From: Vigna angularis
Lineage: Eukaryota; Streptophyta; Magnoliopsida; Fabales; Fabaceae
Direction of reading: 5' to 3'
Length of the DNA: 64,000 nt
NCBI RefSeq assembly: GCF_016808095.1
Contig: NC_068980.1
Location: 4,374,501-4,438,500, forward strand
Positions 39,857-51,428 of the stretch are shown here, in pieces. The notes below the pieces were generated by a model, which saw only the letters and a program-made list of their open reading frames with translations, did not search any database and was not told where the DNA came from. Positions within the stretch are counted from its first letter, which is position 1. Each line of letters opens with the position of its first letter. The position numbers were made by a program, and so were the translations under genes.

Positions 39857-40919
39857 CACTAGTAAAAAAACTGGAAACTAACGCGTCATATACGCTTCGG
39901 TTACGCAAAACCCGAAGCGTAAAAGACTATATGCCTCGGTTACAGCTTGACCCAAGGGCGAATGGTAATATTGTCTCGGTTAGAAGAAGACCGGAGACCT
40001 ATACCTCTGTCCTGAGAACACAACTTTTTTGAAAAAGCCCTGTTGCCTCGGGTTGTCCAGACGACCGCTACCTATACACTCGCTACAATTTCTCAGTTTC
40101 TCTGAACCTTTTCATTTTCACACTCGAACAACTTCTTCTTTCTCGGTGCTCTCCCTTCTCCTCTGTGCTCTCCCATTCTTCCCATTCTCGTGCACAATCC
40201 AGACGACTGCCGCTGCCTCCGCCATTCTTCCCCTCTGTATCTTCATCTTCATCCACCGCTCAAGATCTGTCGCTTCAGATCCATCGCTCCGGATCCACCG
40301 CTCCAGATCAACTGCTCCAGATCGCCAAGCCGCTTCAGATCGGCGAGCCCTCCGTCGTCGCTACTGCGACTGCTGCTGCCTCAGCCATTCTTCCCCTCCG
40401 CGAGTGATTGGAAACCCTAAGGGAGCTTCTTGGTTCTTCTGCTTGTCCTCAAATCTACTCTTGTTCTTCTGCTTCTTCTTCATATCTGGTTTTGGATTTT
40501 CTAGTTTTGGGATTTTCTGGTTTTGGATTTTCTAGTTTTGGATTTTCTGGTTTTGGGATTTTTTGGTTGCTGAAAAACAATTTCACTTGCACCACTCCGT
40601 TTCAGGTTCCTTTGCCGTCAGAGCCACTTCTCGGGTTGAAGGTTTACACATGACCAACCGCAATGGGAATTCTCCTGTGACATGGAAATGGATTTTTGCA
40701 TCTGAAGAGCACGGTTCTATTGTGTACTAAAATCTGAGAAAAAAAAAATATAATGCCTCGGTTATCTAAGAACCGAGGCATAATTCTATACTGTTTTATC
40801 TCGGCATCTGACCGAGACATAAAATGTGTCCTTTTTACCTCGTCTATGTATGCATCGGTTCTACAACCGATGCCTATAAGCAAAACTAACCGGTGTTTTT
40901 TCTTATTATTGTACTAGTG
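39857..40919. mobile_element. Non-autonomous CACTA (En/Spm) element in the MLO-B upstream region
   Basis: The 1,063-bp element begins CACTAGTAAAAAAACTGG and ends as the reverse complement of CACTAGTACAATAATAAG. It has a 3-bp target duplication ATT (39854-39856 and 40920-40922). Subterminal regions carry three short inverted repeats on each side built on the word CCTCGGTT. The interior (about 40050-40600) is G+C-rich and looks captured. No transposase is encoded. The right end is 428 bp before the MLO-B start codon. Confidence 0.9.
40029..40600 (+). other. G+C-rich, probably captured gene sequence inside CACTA element 1
   Basis: This interior differs sharply from its surroundings. It has a pyrimidine-rich leader-like start, recurrent CGCT(T/C)CAGATC words (40258-40345), AAACCCTAAGGG (40413-40424), and a run of TTTTGGATTTTCTAG repeats (40485-40565). 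It resembles a plant 5' UTR and first exon. The long open frame (40029-40535) has low-complexity Ser/Pro/Phe composition and no known domain, so I do not call it a gene. Confidence 0.45.
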
Positions 40920-40922
40920 ATT

Positions 40923-41347
40923 ACAAAAATGTCACCACATTCACTTTCTATACTTGTTATAACTAGAACTAGTATAAAAAAACATAGTTATATTTATAAT
41001 TATGCCATCCACAGCTTTTTATACATGTGAATTATAACTAATATAAATAATCATTATAGAAAATGTTTTCCATGTTATTTATATGATTTTGATCATAATT
41101 AACTACTATAAAAATAAGAAAGGTGTCATGTTTACAATTTATTATGAAAGGACAATACAAAGGTACATTTTTGTTCTTTTGTCCAACTTTGTGATGATAC
41201 CTTCACCACACTGCACAACTAGGAAATAGATTTTTTCGTTCAAAATCGGGGAGCTAGCTAAGCTTCTACTTGTCATTCCCCTTATCACTCATAATCTACA
41301 ATCTATTTATACATTCAAAGAAATTAAGAAGGCAATAACTGAAGAAG
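40923..41347 (+). promoter_or_regulatory. Proximal upstream region of MLO-B
   Basis: About 425 bp between CACTA element 1 and the MLO-B start. The first part is the old tandem repeat. A TATA-like CTATTTATAC at 41303-41312 parallels the one upstream of MLO-A, but lies only 35 bp from the ATG, so another core promoter is possible. Confidence 0.4.
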
Positions 41348-44300
41348 ATGGAAGGAAGAAGCTTGGAGAATACTCCGACTTGGGCTGTGGCCGTTGTTTG
41401 CTTCGTTTTGCTCTCGGTATCTATCATCATCGAATACATCCTCAATATAATAGGAAAGGTATCTATGCGTACGTCATCCGTATCTGTAACTGTTTAATCT
41501 TAATTATCAATACTTTAACTAATCTCTGCACCATGCATCTTCGAGAAGTGGTTGAAGAAGAAGCACAAAAGAGCGCTGCATGAGTCACTTGAAAAGATCA
41601 AATCAGGTGTGTCAATCTGAACCTTTTGAGTTTCGTGTGTCACGGATTAAAGCTTGATTACTGAAAATTAACTTTTATTTTTTATTGGATTAACACTGTA
41701 TGCATGCAGAACTTATGTTATTGGGGTTCATATCGCTGCTTCTTACGGTAGGACAAAGTGTAATATCGAGGATATGTATATCGGAAAAGGTCGCCGGAAC
41801 ATTCCACCCCTGCACTCACCAAAGCGACCACAAAACCGATGCCCGGATATTACTATCGGAGCTTTTCGGTTCCGATCATGACCAAAATCCACGCCGTATT
41901 TTGGCAGCCGGAGGAAGTGACAAGTGCGCGGCACAGGTATATCTTACTATGTCAGATTTTAAGAATATAACTTCAAAGTATCACTTCTGTTTATTTTTTT
42001 TAAGAATAACATACGTAGGGAAAACAAAGTAGAATGCTTTTTTTTTTTTTAAATATTGATTGAAAATTTAGAGAAAATATAAAAAAGGGATTTTATTTAG
42101 AATGAAATCGTTTTTTTTTTCTGTCAGCTTTTTCTTAAAAAATATTTAATTTGACTGCTATTGACTTCTTCATATTCGTTTAAATGTCTGCTTTCATAGA
42201 AAATTTCCATGAACATAGGCAAAGGAAAGGAGCATTTTTCTTTGTCGTGAAACTACAAATCTTTCCAGCAATATTGTTTTGACTTCTGTACCATTTTATT
42301 TTATTTTAGGTTTATAATAATAAAAAAAAGAAGAAAAAAAAATCCTATAAATCTATGAATATTTTTAAACTTTATCTTAATAAAGAAATATTGAAAAAGA
42401 ATAAAAATACTGTATTTGCACTAATTATTGGATTATCCATAAGAAAATACAAAAAATATTTTTTATTAATGATGGGATTCTTATAAAAGATCATGAATAT
42501 ACTTTTAGCTAAAATTTTAAAACTATAATTTTGTAGATTTTTCTTCTTATACTTGACGTAAGATTTCAAAATCATATTTCAATTCCTAATCTAACTAGAA
42601 ACCTAAATTTGGTCTATTAAATATAATGTGTTTTATATCGTGAAATAGGGTAAAGTCCCGTTTGTCTCATCAGAGGGCATTCATCAACTTCATATATTTA
42701 TCTTCGTGCTGGCTGTTTTTCACGTTCTTTACTGCATTCTCACTCTGGCTCTTGGTAGAGCAAAGGTAACTAACAAAATATATGTATGTTTACTTCTTTT
42801 TTTTTTAACCTCTTAACTCTGGTTTACTCATTTTTGTTCAATGAATCTATAATAGATGAGAAGATGGAAACGATGGGAAGAAGAAACAAAAACAGCACAG
42901 TATCAATTTTCACACGGTTTGCCTATATACAATTATACTCTTCAAATTTCAAAATGTGAAAAATATTCATGCCTAGCTTCTTGTTCAAAACATTTAAGAA
43001 TTAGGTTAAAAAGTTGGTTGATTAAATCCTCTCTTTATTATATATGTCTTTTAAGTCTTAACTTCCATTAATGAGTAATAAAGATGTTTTAATTAAAGTA
43101 TAACAACATTTTATGACAGTTTGAAAGAAAAGTAGAGCATAAACTCACATTTTGTCTGTTGTTTACTACAGATCCAGAACGGTTTAGATTTGCAAGAGAA
43201 ACATCGTTTGGAAGAAGACACTTGAGTTTCTGGACTCAACATACTGTCCTTGTTTGGATTGTGAGTCTTCTCATGCTTCTCTTTCTTCTTTTTTTTTCTG
43301 AGTGCATGTATACATCAAAAAGAAAATACATTTTCTATTAGTATAAAAGTATTTTATACATAATATTTCTCTTAAATGAATCAAACCATTATGAAATGTC
43401 GTGATTATTTCATTGTAGCAGAACCTTTTTTTTAACACACATAACAATTTCTTTACTTTACACTTGTTGTTGCTATGTACAGATTTGTTTCTTCAGGCAG
43501 TTCGTACGCTCAGTTCCTAAAGTTGATTACTTGACCTTGAGGCATGGATTTATGATGGTAAATCACATTACACTCCTTTACTAATTTCACCAACTAGAAT
43601 TAGTCTGCAATGAACAATTTATATTCACATCCCTAACATAAGTTTTATACACAGCAAACTTAACATGAAACATATTTAATTCCCTAATGAAATTTATCGA
43701 TGTTTTTTTTTCTATCAAATATGAAAAATTTATATCAAAAACTCTTTGAAAGGTCTTCTTATGAAATATAACCTGAATTTCTTTAGGCACATTTGGGGCC
43801 TCAAAGTCGCCATAAATTTGACTTTCGGCAATATATTAAAAGAAGTTTGGAAGAAGACTTCAAAGTGGTCGTTGAAATCAGGTTTTGTGCTTGATTTATC
43901 CTCACTGTCTATTCCTCCCTTCTGAATTATGGCAAAAGTAGTAAAATCATTGTTCTCACATTCTAATATTTCAGTCCTCCAATCTGGTTCATCACCGTGC
44001 TTTTTCTCCTGTTTCACACCCATGGTACTTCTTACACTAACTCACACCAAGCTAAGTAATTTCTCATGATTATGAAGTTGTGTACGTAACTTACGTTTCC
44101 TTACATAATTTTTGCATATGATCAGGCTGGTACTCTTATCTGTGGCTGCCATTTGCTCCTTTGATCGTAAGCACATGCAAATTAAGCTTTGGATTAATCA
44201 ATAATAATTATATTTTACTTTCTTTAATCATAATTAACGTGGTGAAAATGCATGTAGATTGTTCTATTAGTGGGAACTAAGCTGCAAGTGATAATAACGA

Positions 44301-45489
44301 AGATGGGTCAAAGGATTCAAGAACGTGGAGAGGTTGTAAAGGGTGTGCCACTGGTTCAACCTGGGGATGATCTCTTCTGGTTTAACAAACCTCGACTCAT
44401 TCTCTACCTCGTCAATTTCGTGCTCTTTCAGGTATGAATGCGTACACCACTTTTTCAAAAGCATCATGAAATCCAACATTCTTAATTTCCTCGCTGCTAT
44501 TCAATCAGTGACTAATTAATCCAAGTCTTCTATGTCTCTTTTTCTTGCATGTTCATCGGATCAGAACTCTTTCCAACTCGCCTACTTTTCATGGACTGCG
44601 GTTAGTCGTGCTTCTTTTTTTCTACATAAAAATTTCCACACTAAAATACATGAATTCTTTTGCTATATGTAACTATTTCCACATGATCAAGACTGTCGTG
44701 TTTTTTACCGAGGTTGATTATACTTATATGAATCATGGAACTTTCTTTTTCAGCTTCAGTTTGGGATGAAATCTTGTTTCCATTCGCAGACGGAGGATGT
44801 GGTGATCAAAATCTCAATGGGGTGTGTCCCATTTTCTAGATACATATCTATTTCATAACACATCATACTAAAACTTTGCAGATATTAATCTGAAGTTAAT
44901 TGTATAAAATTAACGTAAATGATGTGGCAGGGTTTTCGTTCAATTCCTCTGCAGCTACGTAACTCTTCCTCTCTATGCTCTCGTCACACAGGTAGTTTAA
45001 TTAGTTGATATCATTTTATAAAATGAATTTGTTTGTGTTTAATTTTTGCAATTTAGGGTTTCTGAAAGAGGATTTAGGAATGAATGAAAATTGATTGGTG
45101 ATGTGTTGGAACAGATGGGTTCGACCATGAAGCCAACCATATTCAACGAACGAGTAGCCATGGCTCTGAGGAATTGGCACCACGCAGCCAAGAAACACGT
45201 AAAGCAACAGAACCGTAGATCACAGTCTCAGACCCCTTTGTCAGGGCCCACAACCCCCGATCATTCTGTGTCTCAGGCCCATCTCTTACGCCGTTGGCAC
45301 AGTGAAATGGACACCTATCCGACTGACTTTGAAGCCCATCGTCCCTGCGAGATCGATTTAGGCCCATCAACCAAGGTGCATCATCAGGAAATGGAAATGG
45401 ATCATGGCCCACCGCAAAATGTCAATGACCAGACTCAACACGAGATTAATATTGAACATGGCAAGGAGTTTTCATTTGATAATAGATGA
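41348..45489 (+). CDS. MLO-like seven-transmembrane protein B, clade V type, 15 exons, 545 aa
   Basis: Tandem paralogue of MLO-A, with every intron at the same position and phase. Exons: 41348-41458, 41549-41606, 41710-41936, 42649-42765, 42856-42916, 43172-43260, 43483-43557, 43787-43881, 43975-44024, 44126-44166, 44258-44431, 44565-44600, 44754-44821, 44931-44991, 45115-45489. These total 1,638 nt with no stop. It starts [12 protein letters not shown]. Seven hydrophobic segments and the MLO blocks are conserved ([53 protein letters not shown]). The tail keeps the calmodulin-binding segment ([14 protein letters not shown]) and the EFSFDNR end. It differs from MLO-A mainly in the first extracellular loop (exon 3, 4 codons longer) and the tail (exon 15, 16 codons shorter). 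CACTA elements sit 428 bp upstream and 426 bp downstream. Confidence 0.95.
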
Positions 45490-47660
45490 TTAAGATTTTA
45501 CGGTACGCGCGAGTATTAAACTTTTGTATAAAATGTGAAAAACTCAAAATAACACGACAGAGGAAATAATAATGATCTTTTATGTATAGTTTTGTAGACA
45601 TAGTTGTAGGAATTCCCCCGGTTGAATTTCATTGGACAAAGCTTTTGACAAGAATTTATATAGACAAAATAAATAAGAAGGAAAAAATGAAATATTTTTT
45701 TATAAAATTTAATCCATACAGATCTTTTTATATATATTTTTTAATTTATATATCAGCTACTTATTAAAAAATTCATCTTTTAGATTTTGCTTGTTGCTTT
45801 TGTCTTTTAAAAAAATTATTATTTTTCTCCTTAAATTTTTTTTATGGACAAACAATTTGTCTTAATATGTTTAGGTCATTTATTCTATAAGTGTTTGAAT
45901 TTCGTATTGGACTTACACTACAAAAAATTAGATTTTTACTGGAGTTATTTTTTCCGTTTCCGGCGGTTTTAATCCCCAGAAAATATGTTACCCGCGGTTA
46001 GAAAAACCGTTGGAAAAACCTGCGTCGTTAAGTAATTATCGGCGGTTTTTTAAAAATTCGTCACAATTAGCGGGAGTTTTGAAAAACCGCCGTAATTAGC
46101 GGGGGTTTTGAAAAACCGCCACAATTAGCGGGAGTTTTGAAAAACCGTTGGTAGTAGTGGGAGTTTTACGAAAACCGCCGGAAATAACCGGGATTAAGCA
46201 AAACCGCCGGTAATTTGTGAGGGTTTATGAAAACCGCCGGTACTTTTGAGGGTTTTCCAAAATCGCCGGAAATGTAAATAATTTAATTTTTTTTTATTAT
46301 TCAAATTACTTGATTATCATTAATAAACCAAAATTAAATAATATGAAACCAAAATTAAATGTAAACATTAAATATAAACCAAAATATTATTATATAAATT
46401 GTAAACATTAGAAATACAATTAATGTTTCTTAAAAATTAAAATTAACATGTTATGAATAATAATTATAGTTTTGTACTTCTTCATTATTTTCATCATTTG
46501 GTACTTCTTCATTTTATCCATCATTTGGTACTTCTTCATTTTATCCCTCCTTTGATATGCTTCTTTTTTCAAATACCTACAATGTAAAACAATAATTAGT
46601 TAATAATATTTTAAAAAAATTATTAGACGAATTTAAGAACTATTGATGGTTGAAAAATGTTAAATTATGATATAATAGAAACTAAATCCAAGTATATCGA
46701 TGAAAACAAAAGGTTAAGCATTTTATGGAAAGTAAGAGAAAAAAAAACATAGATCTTGATCTTAATATCTTCATTTTATCCAGATCAATAGTAAAGTTAT
46801 TGTGCATAAATAATTTCACCAACATTGGATACCTAACTTATTGAATGTGACAAGGAAATAGTACAACCAATATAGTAAGCACAACTCTAGCCATCAAACA
46901 ACAATATAAAACAATACAGAACAACAGTTAAAACATTAGTATAAAACAATGTAGAAACAATCATTAAAATAATGCAGAAACCGTGTTTTAGTGCAGAAAA
47001 TAACCTAAAAGCCTTGGCAACTCTTTAAAACAGCAGGGTTTTAATCAAAGATATTGGTTTTCAACAATTAGCTATTTCGCTTAAGTGGTATTAGTTTTAG
47101 CCTTGTAATACAAATTATGATTTTAATACCCGTTTAGTTGACTTTTGTTTTGCAGAAAATAAAGTTTCAACTGAACAAGCATGGGAGTTAAACCATTCAA
47201 GTCAGCTAAAGCATAGAATTATAAACTAAAAATGACTAGAGCAAGTAACAAAAATAATTTGCATCCACATGAATATCAGCAGTATTAGAACTAAAATCCA
47301 AATATGTAACATACTTTCAAATCTTTAACACTGAAGAGTTGTTATTCTTAAAAGTATAGAATCAACTTCATTATAAAAAAATGCATCTAAATATGAACAA
47401 GAATCAACATTACTAACAGCAGTTATATTAATAGAATCAATGACAAATGCTAAACCAAGAATATTAAAATCAGGAAAAATATCATTTAAATCAATAATTG
47501 CAACAGTGTTAGCAATATTCTTCATAAAATCAAAATACATATGACCAACAACATAAAACTTATTATGAACACTTTCAAAATCATCTAAAAGTTTGGCTTT
47601 ATTTCAACCCCACCAAACAGAAGGGGCATTTTAAATCTATATAGTATTACCTCATGTGTT

Positions 47661-47777
47661 CCCATCTAATCCTGAAACTATTACTGTTTTTCCATCATCA
47701 TCAGCAGCTTTACGGCAGAATTCATAAAGGTCATCGAAGAATTGTGCTTCATCAATACCAATCACATATATTCGTGA
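47661..47777 (-). pseudogene. Thymidine kinase (TK1-type) exon fragment captured in CACTA element 2
   Basis: On -, after an acceptor-like CTAG, the frame reads [17 protein letters not shown] and continues through [19 protein letters not shown] is the Walker B/catalytic region of plant type-II thymidine kinases, and GKTVIV.GLDG follows it in the family. Only this exon-sized piece is present; the N-terminal ATP-binding part and the zinc-binding C-terminus are absent, so it cannot be a functional kinase. Confidence 0.85.
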
Positions 47778-47907
47778 CTAGAAAAATAGGGAACTTCCAA
47801 TTATGTTAGTATAAGAAAAATAGGACAACCTTGAAATTCATTGTGAAAAGGAAATATTTTTTTTAATAGTTATACAAGTCGTGTTTCACAGATTTTGTCT
47901 GTTTTAC

Positions 47908-48181
47908 CGTGCAAGAGCTTCCATACATGCAGTAACTTGCTGCTAGCATTTGGTTTCCAGGTTGCATTGCATCTTCAACACTTACTTTAGCCTCATTCTT
48001 TACCATATAAATTCCAAAGATCTATGTGCAACAGAAAATGCTGGCAGTTATTGTAATGTTTTCAGTTTTTAAATGCAACAATTTTGTTTGACAATTTGAA
48101 GTTAAAATTCATACAGTTCAAATAGAAACTTCGCAGTCAATGTTTGAGGATCCATCCAAAGGATCAAACACAACAATGTAT
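47908..48181 (-). pseudogene. Cytosolic-type fructose-1,6-bisphosphatase fragment (two exons) captured in CACTA element 2
   Basis: On -, the exon at about 48181-48119 encodes YIVVFDPLDGSSNIDCEVSI, which contains the metal-binding DPLDGSSNID signature of fructose-1,6-bisphosphatase. The next exon, 48021-47908, encodes IFGIYMVK and then PGNQMLAASYCMYGSSCT, the adjoining part of the same enzyme. Splice-like borders (TTGTAG, CATAG, ACG/GTAAAA) are retained, so genomic DNA with its intron was captured. All other exons are missing. Confidence 0.88.
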
Positions 48182-49539
48182 CTACAAAATTAAAAGGAAC
48201 GTTGATCAGATAATGTATTTTATTTGCTCAAACTTGTTAACAATTGGAGGAAATCAAATAATGAGGAAGAAGAAGGGGGCAACCTGGACTTCAAATGAGG
48301 GTATGGTTTTGAGCATCCTTCAAAACACTGCGTACAGCGAAGCATCTGGGTTCACCTACAAAACCATTACTCAATTCAGAACATGAAACAAATAAAAAAA
48401 TCCATTAGCCACCTTATCATTAATAAAAAAAACATTTTATTATTCAACAAAAACAAAGAACTGTATGTGACATCATGTTCAATTGAAAAAGGTAAAAATA
48501 AAAATGCACCTTAAGGCAGAATAACTTAAAAAGTAAGGTTCTAAATATAAACTTTGGGCAGCTTGAAGTTCAACGAAAACTACAATGTAAAGAATCTTTC
48601 AATTTGTTTGAAATCTTGTACCATAAAAAAGAATGCACCAGAATACAGAAAACTATAGCCAAAGATTGCAATCTAAGCTCGGATATAAATTCGGAGAGTA
48701 AGACAAAATTAACTAGAGCCACAAAATACATTTCCAAATTCAAAAGGCAACCGAAAAGATAAGGTTAAAATTTAGATATCCGTTATTTAAATAAAAAAAA
48801 TCCTTCATTGAATAATCCAAATAGAATATGTATCTTTAACATAAAGTCTCTAAGAAACAATGTTATTGGCATCAATTATGTCCAACAATGAAGAAACAGT
48901 CAGTCAATTCTTAAGCCAGAAAAATAAGTTCTTGACATAGTGGATCTATGGTCAAGAAAAGTGTATTAGCATAGCATAGAATATGAAAAAGATGGCAGCC
49001 AGTGTGAGGGATCTGAAAGCATGAGAAACAGCTCAACGTCTACATTCTGCTTTTTAGGAGTTTAAAATTAAATGTCCAAAGGAATAAAATATTTTTGGTT
49101 GTGTATGTTCGTTGATGAGTACTGACCTTCTTTGATTCCAAGCAGCGTTTCTCTGAGGAACATATATTTGTTCTGGCTTTTCTGGGGGCAATCAATTGAG
49201 AGCTGGGGAGCTAGAAAACAAAAAACATCCATGTTTAGAGAAATTATTATGCGTACATTAAGTAAAAATAATAGCAATAAACTACATGTAAGAGGATATG
49301 CTAAATTTTCACCGGGTGTTGCCAGAAGCTTTGTAGAAATTTGTGGAGCCAGAGTGTGCAAGATAGGAGAACAAGAAAGTAACTCGTATCAGAAAGAGGC
49401 ACTTCAGAGCAAAGCATATGAAAAAACCATATTAAGAAAAGAATTAGAGAAACTTGCTTTATTTTCAACAGAACAATATACCTAATCTAAAACCTATTCC
49501 AAAAATGAAACAGAAAAAGGGTAATAAAATTAAACCTTG

Positions 49540-49830
49540 ATTCACAATCAAACATTCCAAGCAACACCACGGACAGATATGGAGGAGGACAGAACTCGCT
49601 CAACCCACAGATGGCTCGACGCCTCCAACTCCACGCTCAACCAAGCAGGGGAAGACGAACACGAAGGAGAGCAGGAGAAGACGAACATGAAGCCAAGCAT
49701 GAGAAGATTGTGGTGCGGTGAAGGGTTTGGGGGAAAATTTGATGAAAGCGGGGAAGGAGATTAGGGTTTAGAGATAGTTTCAGAGAATTAGATTAGATGG
49801 AATATTCCTGAAATTAATGATTGAAGGCGA
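49540..49830 (-). other. Leader-like sequence near the right end of CACTA element 2
   Basis: On -, from about 49830, sequence resembling a plant gene 5' end (TCTCTAAACCCTAATCTCC, then C/T-rich leader and an ATG near 49691) is followed by a donor-like AAG/GTTTAAT near 49535. It could be a captured promoter or first exon able to drive chimeric - strand transcripts through the FBPase and TK fragments. The source gene is unknown. Confidence 0.35.
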
Positions 49831-50070
49831 AGGAGAGGATATAGGTTGGTAAGTATTCTAAAAATTAAAAAAATATATTTTAGGGGCGATTTTGTTATAA
49901 CCGCCAGAAATACCTGCGGTTTTAGACATAAACCGCAGGAATTATTCGGGGTTTCTAAAACTGCCGGTAAATAACTCCTCTTAAAATTAATTATTTTTGT
50001 AGTGTTATATGTTATTTATCATTATAGTTTTCCAACGAATTATACACTGATACCATTCACAATAAAACAA

Positions 50071-50196
50071 TAACGCTTAATATGCATTTATTTACTATGA
50101 ATAATATAAAAAATCAATATGCAAATAAAAGAATAATGCTTAATGTGTATTTATTTACTAGAAATAATATAAAAGTTCAAATGCAAATAAGATAAT
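50071..50196. repeat. Tandem duplication, 63 bp x 2
   Basis: The unit, beginning TAACGCTTAATATGCATTTA, is repeated at 50134 with scattered changes. Confidence 0.75.
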
Positions 50197-50792
50197 TCTT
50201 TTATCGTTCCAAATTGAAAGATTGAGTTTTATTTAATTAATAATAAGTAACATTACATTAATTATTACATATATAAGTCTTTCTAATGTTTTTTAAATAA
50301 ATCTTCTTTAAATTTAAAAGGAGATAACTAATTATATAAATATATATTAAAATACCAACAAAAAGAAAGGTTATATCATGATAACCTTTTGGGAATTTTT
50401 ATCAACTTTATTATGATAACCTTTTATAATGGAAATATTTATCAACTTTTACTACCTAATATCTTTCTGTGAGTCCAATATTTATTAAAGTTATAATGAT
50501 CTCATTCTCAAAATTATCACTCAATATATTTTAAAATCATTTAATGTAATATTTTCTTTCTAGAAATAACTACATTCACACTAAATACATATATAGATAT
50601 CAAATAACATTCTATGATGGATTTTTGTAAAACACTTACTTGGTCATATATTAGACTCTGGCAAAATCCAATGTTATATTAGATCACACACATTCAGTAA
50701 ATTTTGGCAAAATCCTAAATTTTACGAGGCTACACATAAACTCACAGTAGATTTTAGTAAAACCTAAAGTTCTACCAAACCACAAAAACATT

Positions 50793-51428
50793 AAGAATGT
50801 TTTATTTTATTTTTAAAATCTTTCCCTTTCACTTAATGGATATAGAAGCTCACTCAATAAGACCAAACTGAGAAATCTTCAAAACTAAGACTTATTCATC
50901 AAGCACTCTCACTTGTTTAGAAAGATACCTCTGAAAATATATATACTTGATGAATCATCAATCATCTAATGTATAGTTTATTCTAAGCTCATTGTATTTT
51001 CATCAATTTATTTTCTTTTATCGAAGGAATAAGTTGTTCAACAACCAAGCACTGAAAATAATATCACATAAATTGACCAAAATAACATGTCAAGATAAAT
51101 AAGCACTCCCAAGAATATTTATTTTATTTTTAAAATCTTTTCCTTTCACTCAATGGATATAGAAGCTCACCCAACAAGACCAAGCTGAAAAATCTTCAAA
51201 ACTAAGACTCGTTCATCAAGCACTCTCACTTATTTTGAAAGATATCTCTCAAAAATATATATGATTAATGAATCCTCAATCATCTAATGTATAGTTTATT
51301 CTAAGCTCATTGTATTTTCATCAATTTATTTTCGCTTAGCGAAGGAATAAGTTGCTCAACAACCAAGCACTAAAAATAATATCATATAAATTGACCAAAA
51401 TAACATGTCAAGATAAATAAGCACTCCC
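50793..51428. repeat. Tandem duplication, 318 bp x 2
   Basis: Unit 1 (50793-51110) and unit 2 (51111-51428) abut head to tail. Both run from AAGAAT(G/A)TTTTATTTTA to AATAAGCACTCCC with only scattered substitutions. There is no ORF, and no TG..CA LTR termini or PBS, so this is a simple tandem duplication. Confidence 0.88.

Larger units (their letters stand above)
39640..41075. repeat. Degenerate tandem repeat around the first CACTA element
   Basis: Units of roughly 60-75 bp containing ACTTTCTATACCTGTTATAA-like and CTAATATAAA-like words recur about 39700, 39765, 39840/40920 and 40990. The CACTA element at 39857-40919 interrupts one unit. Removing it with one ATT restores a unit aligned to its neighbours. 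The repeat may itself be subterminal sequence of an older transposon, whose ends were not found. Confidence 0.6.
45916..50004. mobile_element. Non-autonomous CACTA element carrying gene fragments (4.1 kb)
   Basis: The termini are CACTACAAAAAATTAG on the left, and CACTACAAAAATAATT as the reverse complement of the right. Both are followed within about 30 bp by GGAGTTATTT. The 3-bp target duplication is TTA (45913-45915 and 50005-50007). The left subterminal region (45960-46275) holds about eight AAAACCGCCG-type repeats at roughly 30-35 bp spacing; the right one (49883-49965) has matching CCGCCAG/AAACCGCAGG words. No transposase was recognised. The interior carries exon fragments of at least two host genes on - (47661-48181) and leader-like sequence (49540-49830). 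Confidence 0.9.

Noticed and set aside
40029..40535. 168-codon frame inside CACTA element 1
   Set aside because: Low-complexity Ser/Pro/Phe composition that changes character along its length; better explained as captured leader sequence read through.
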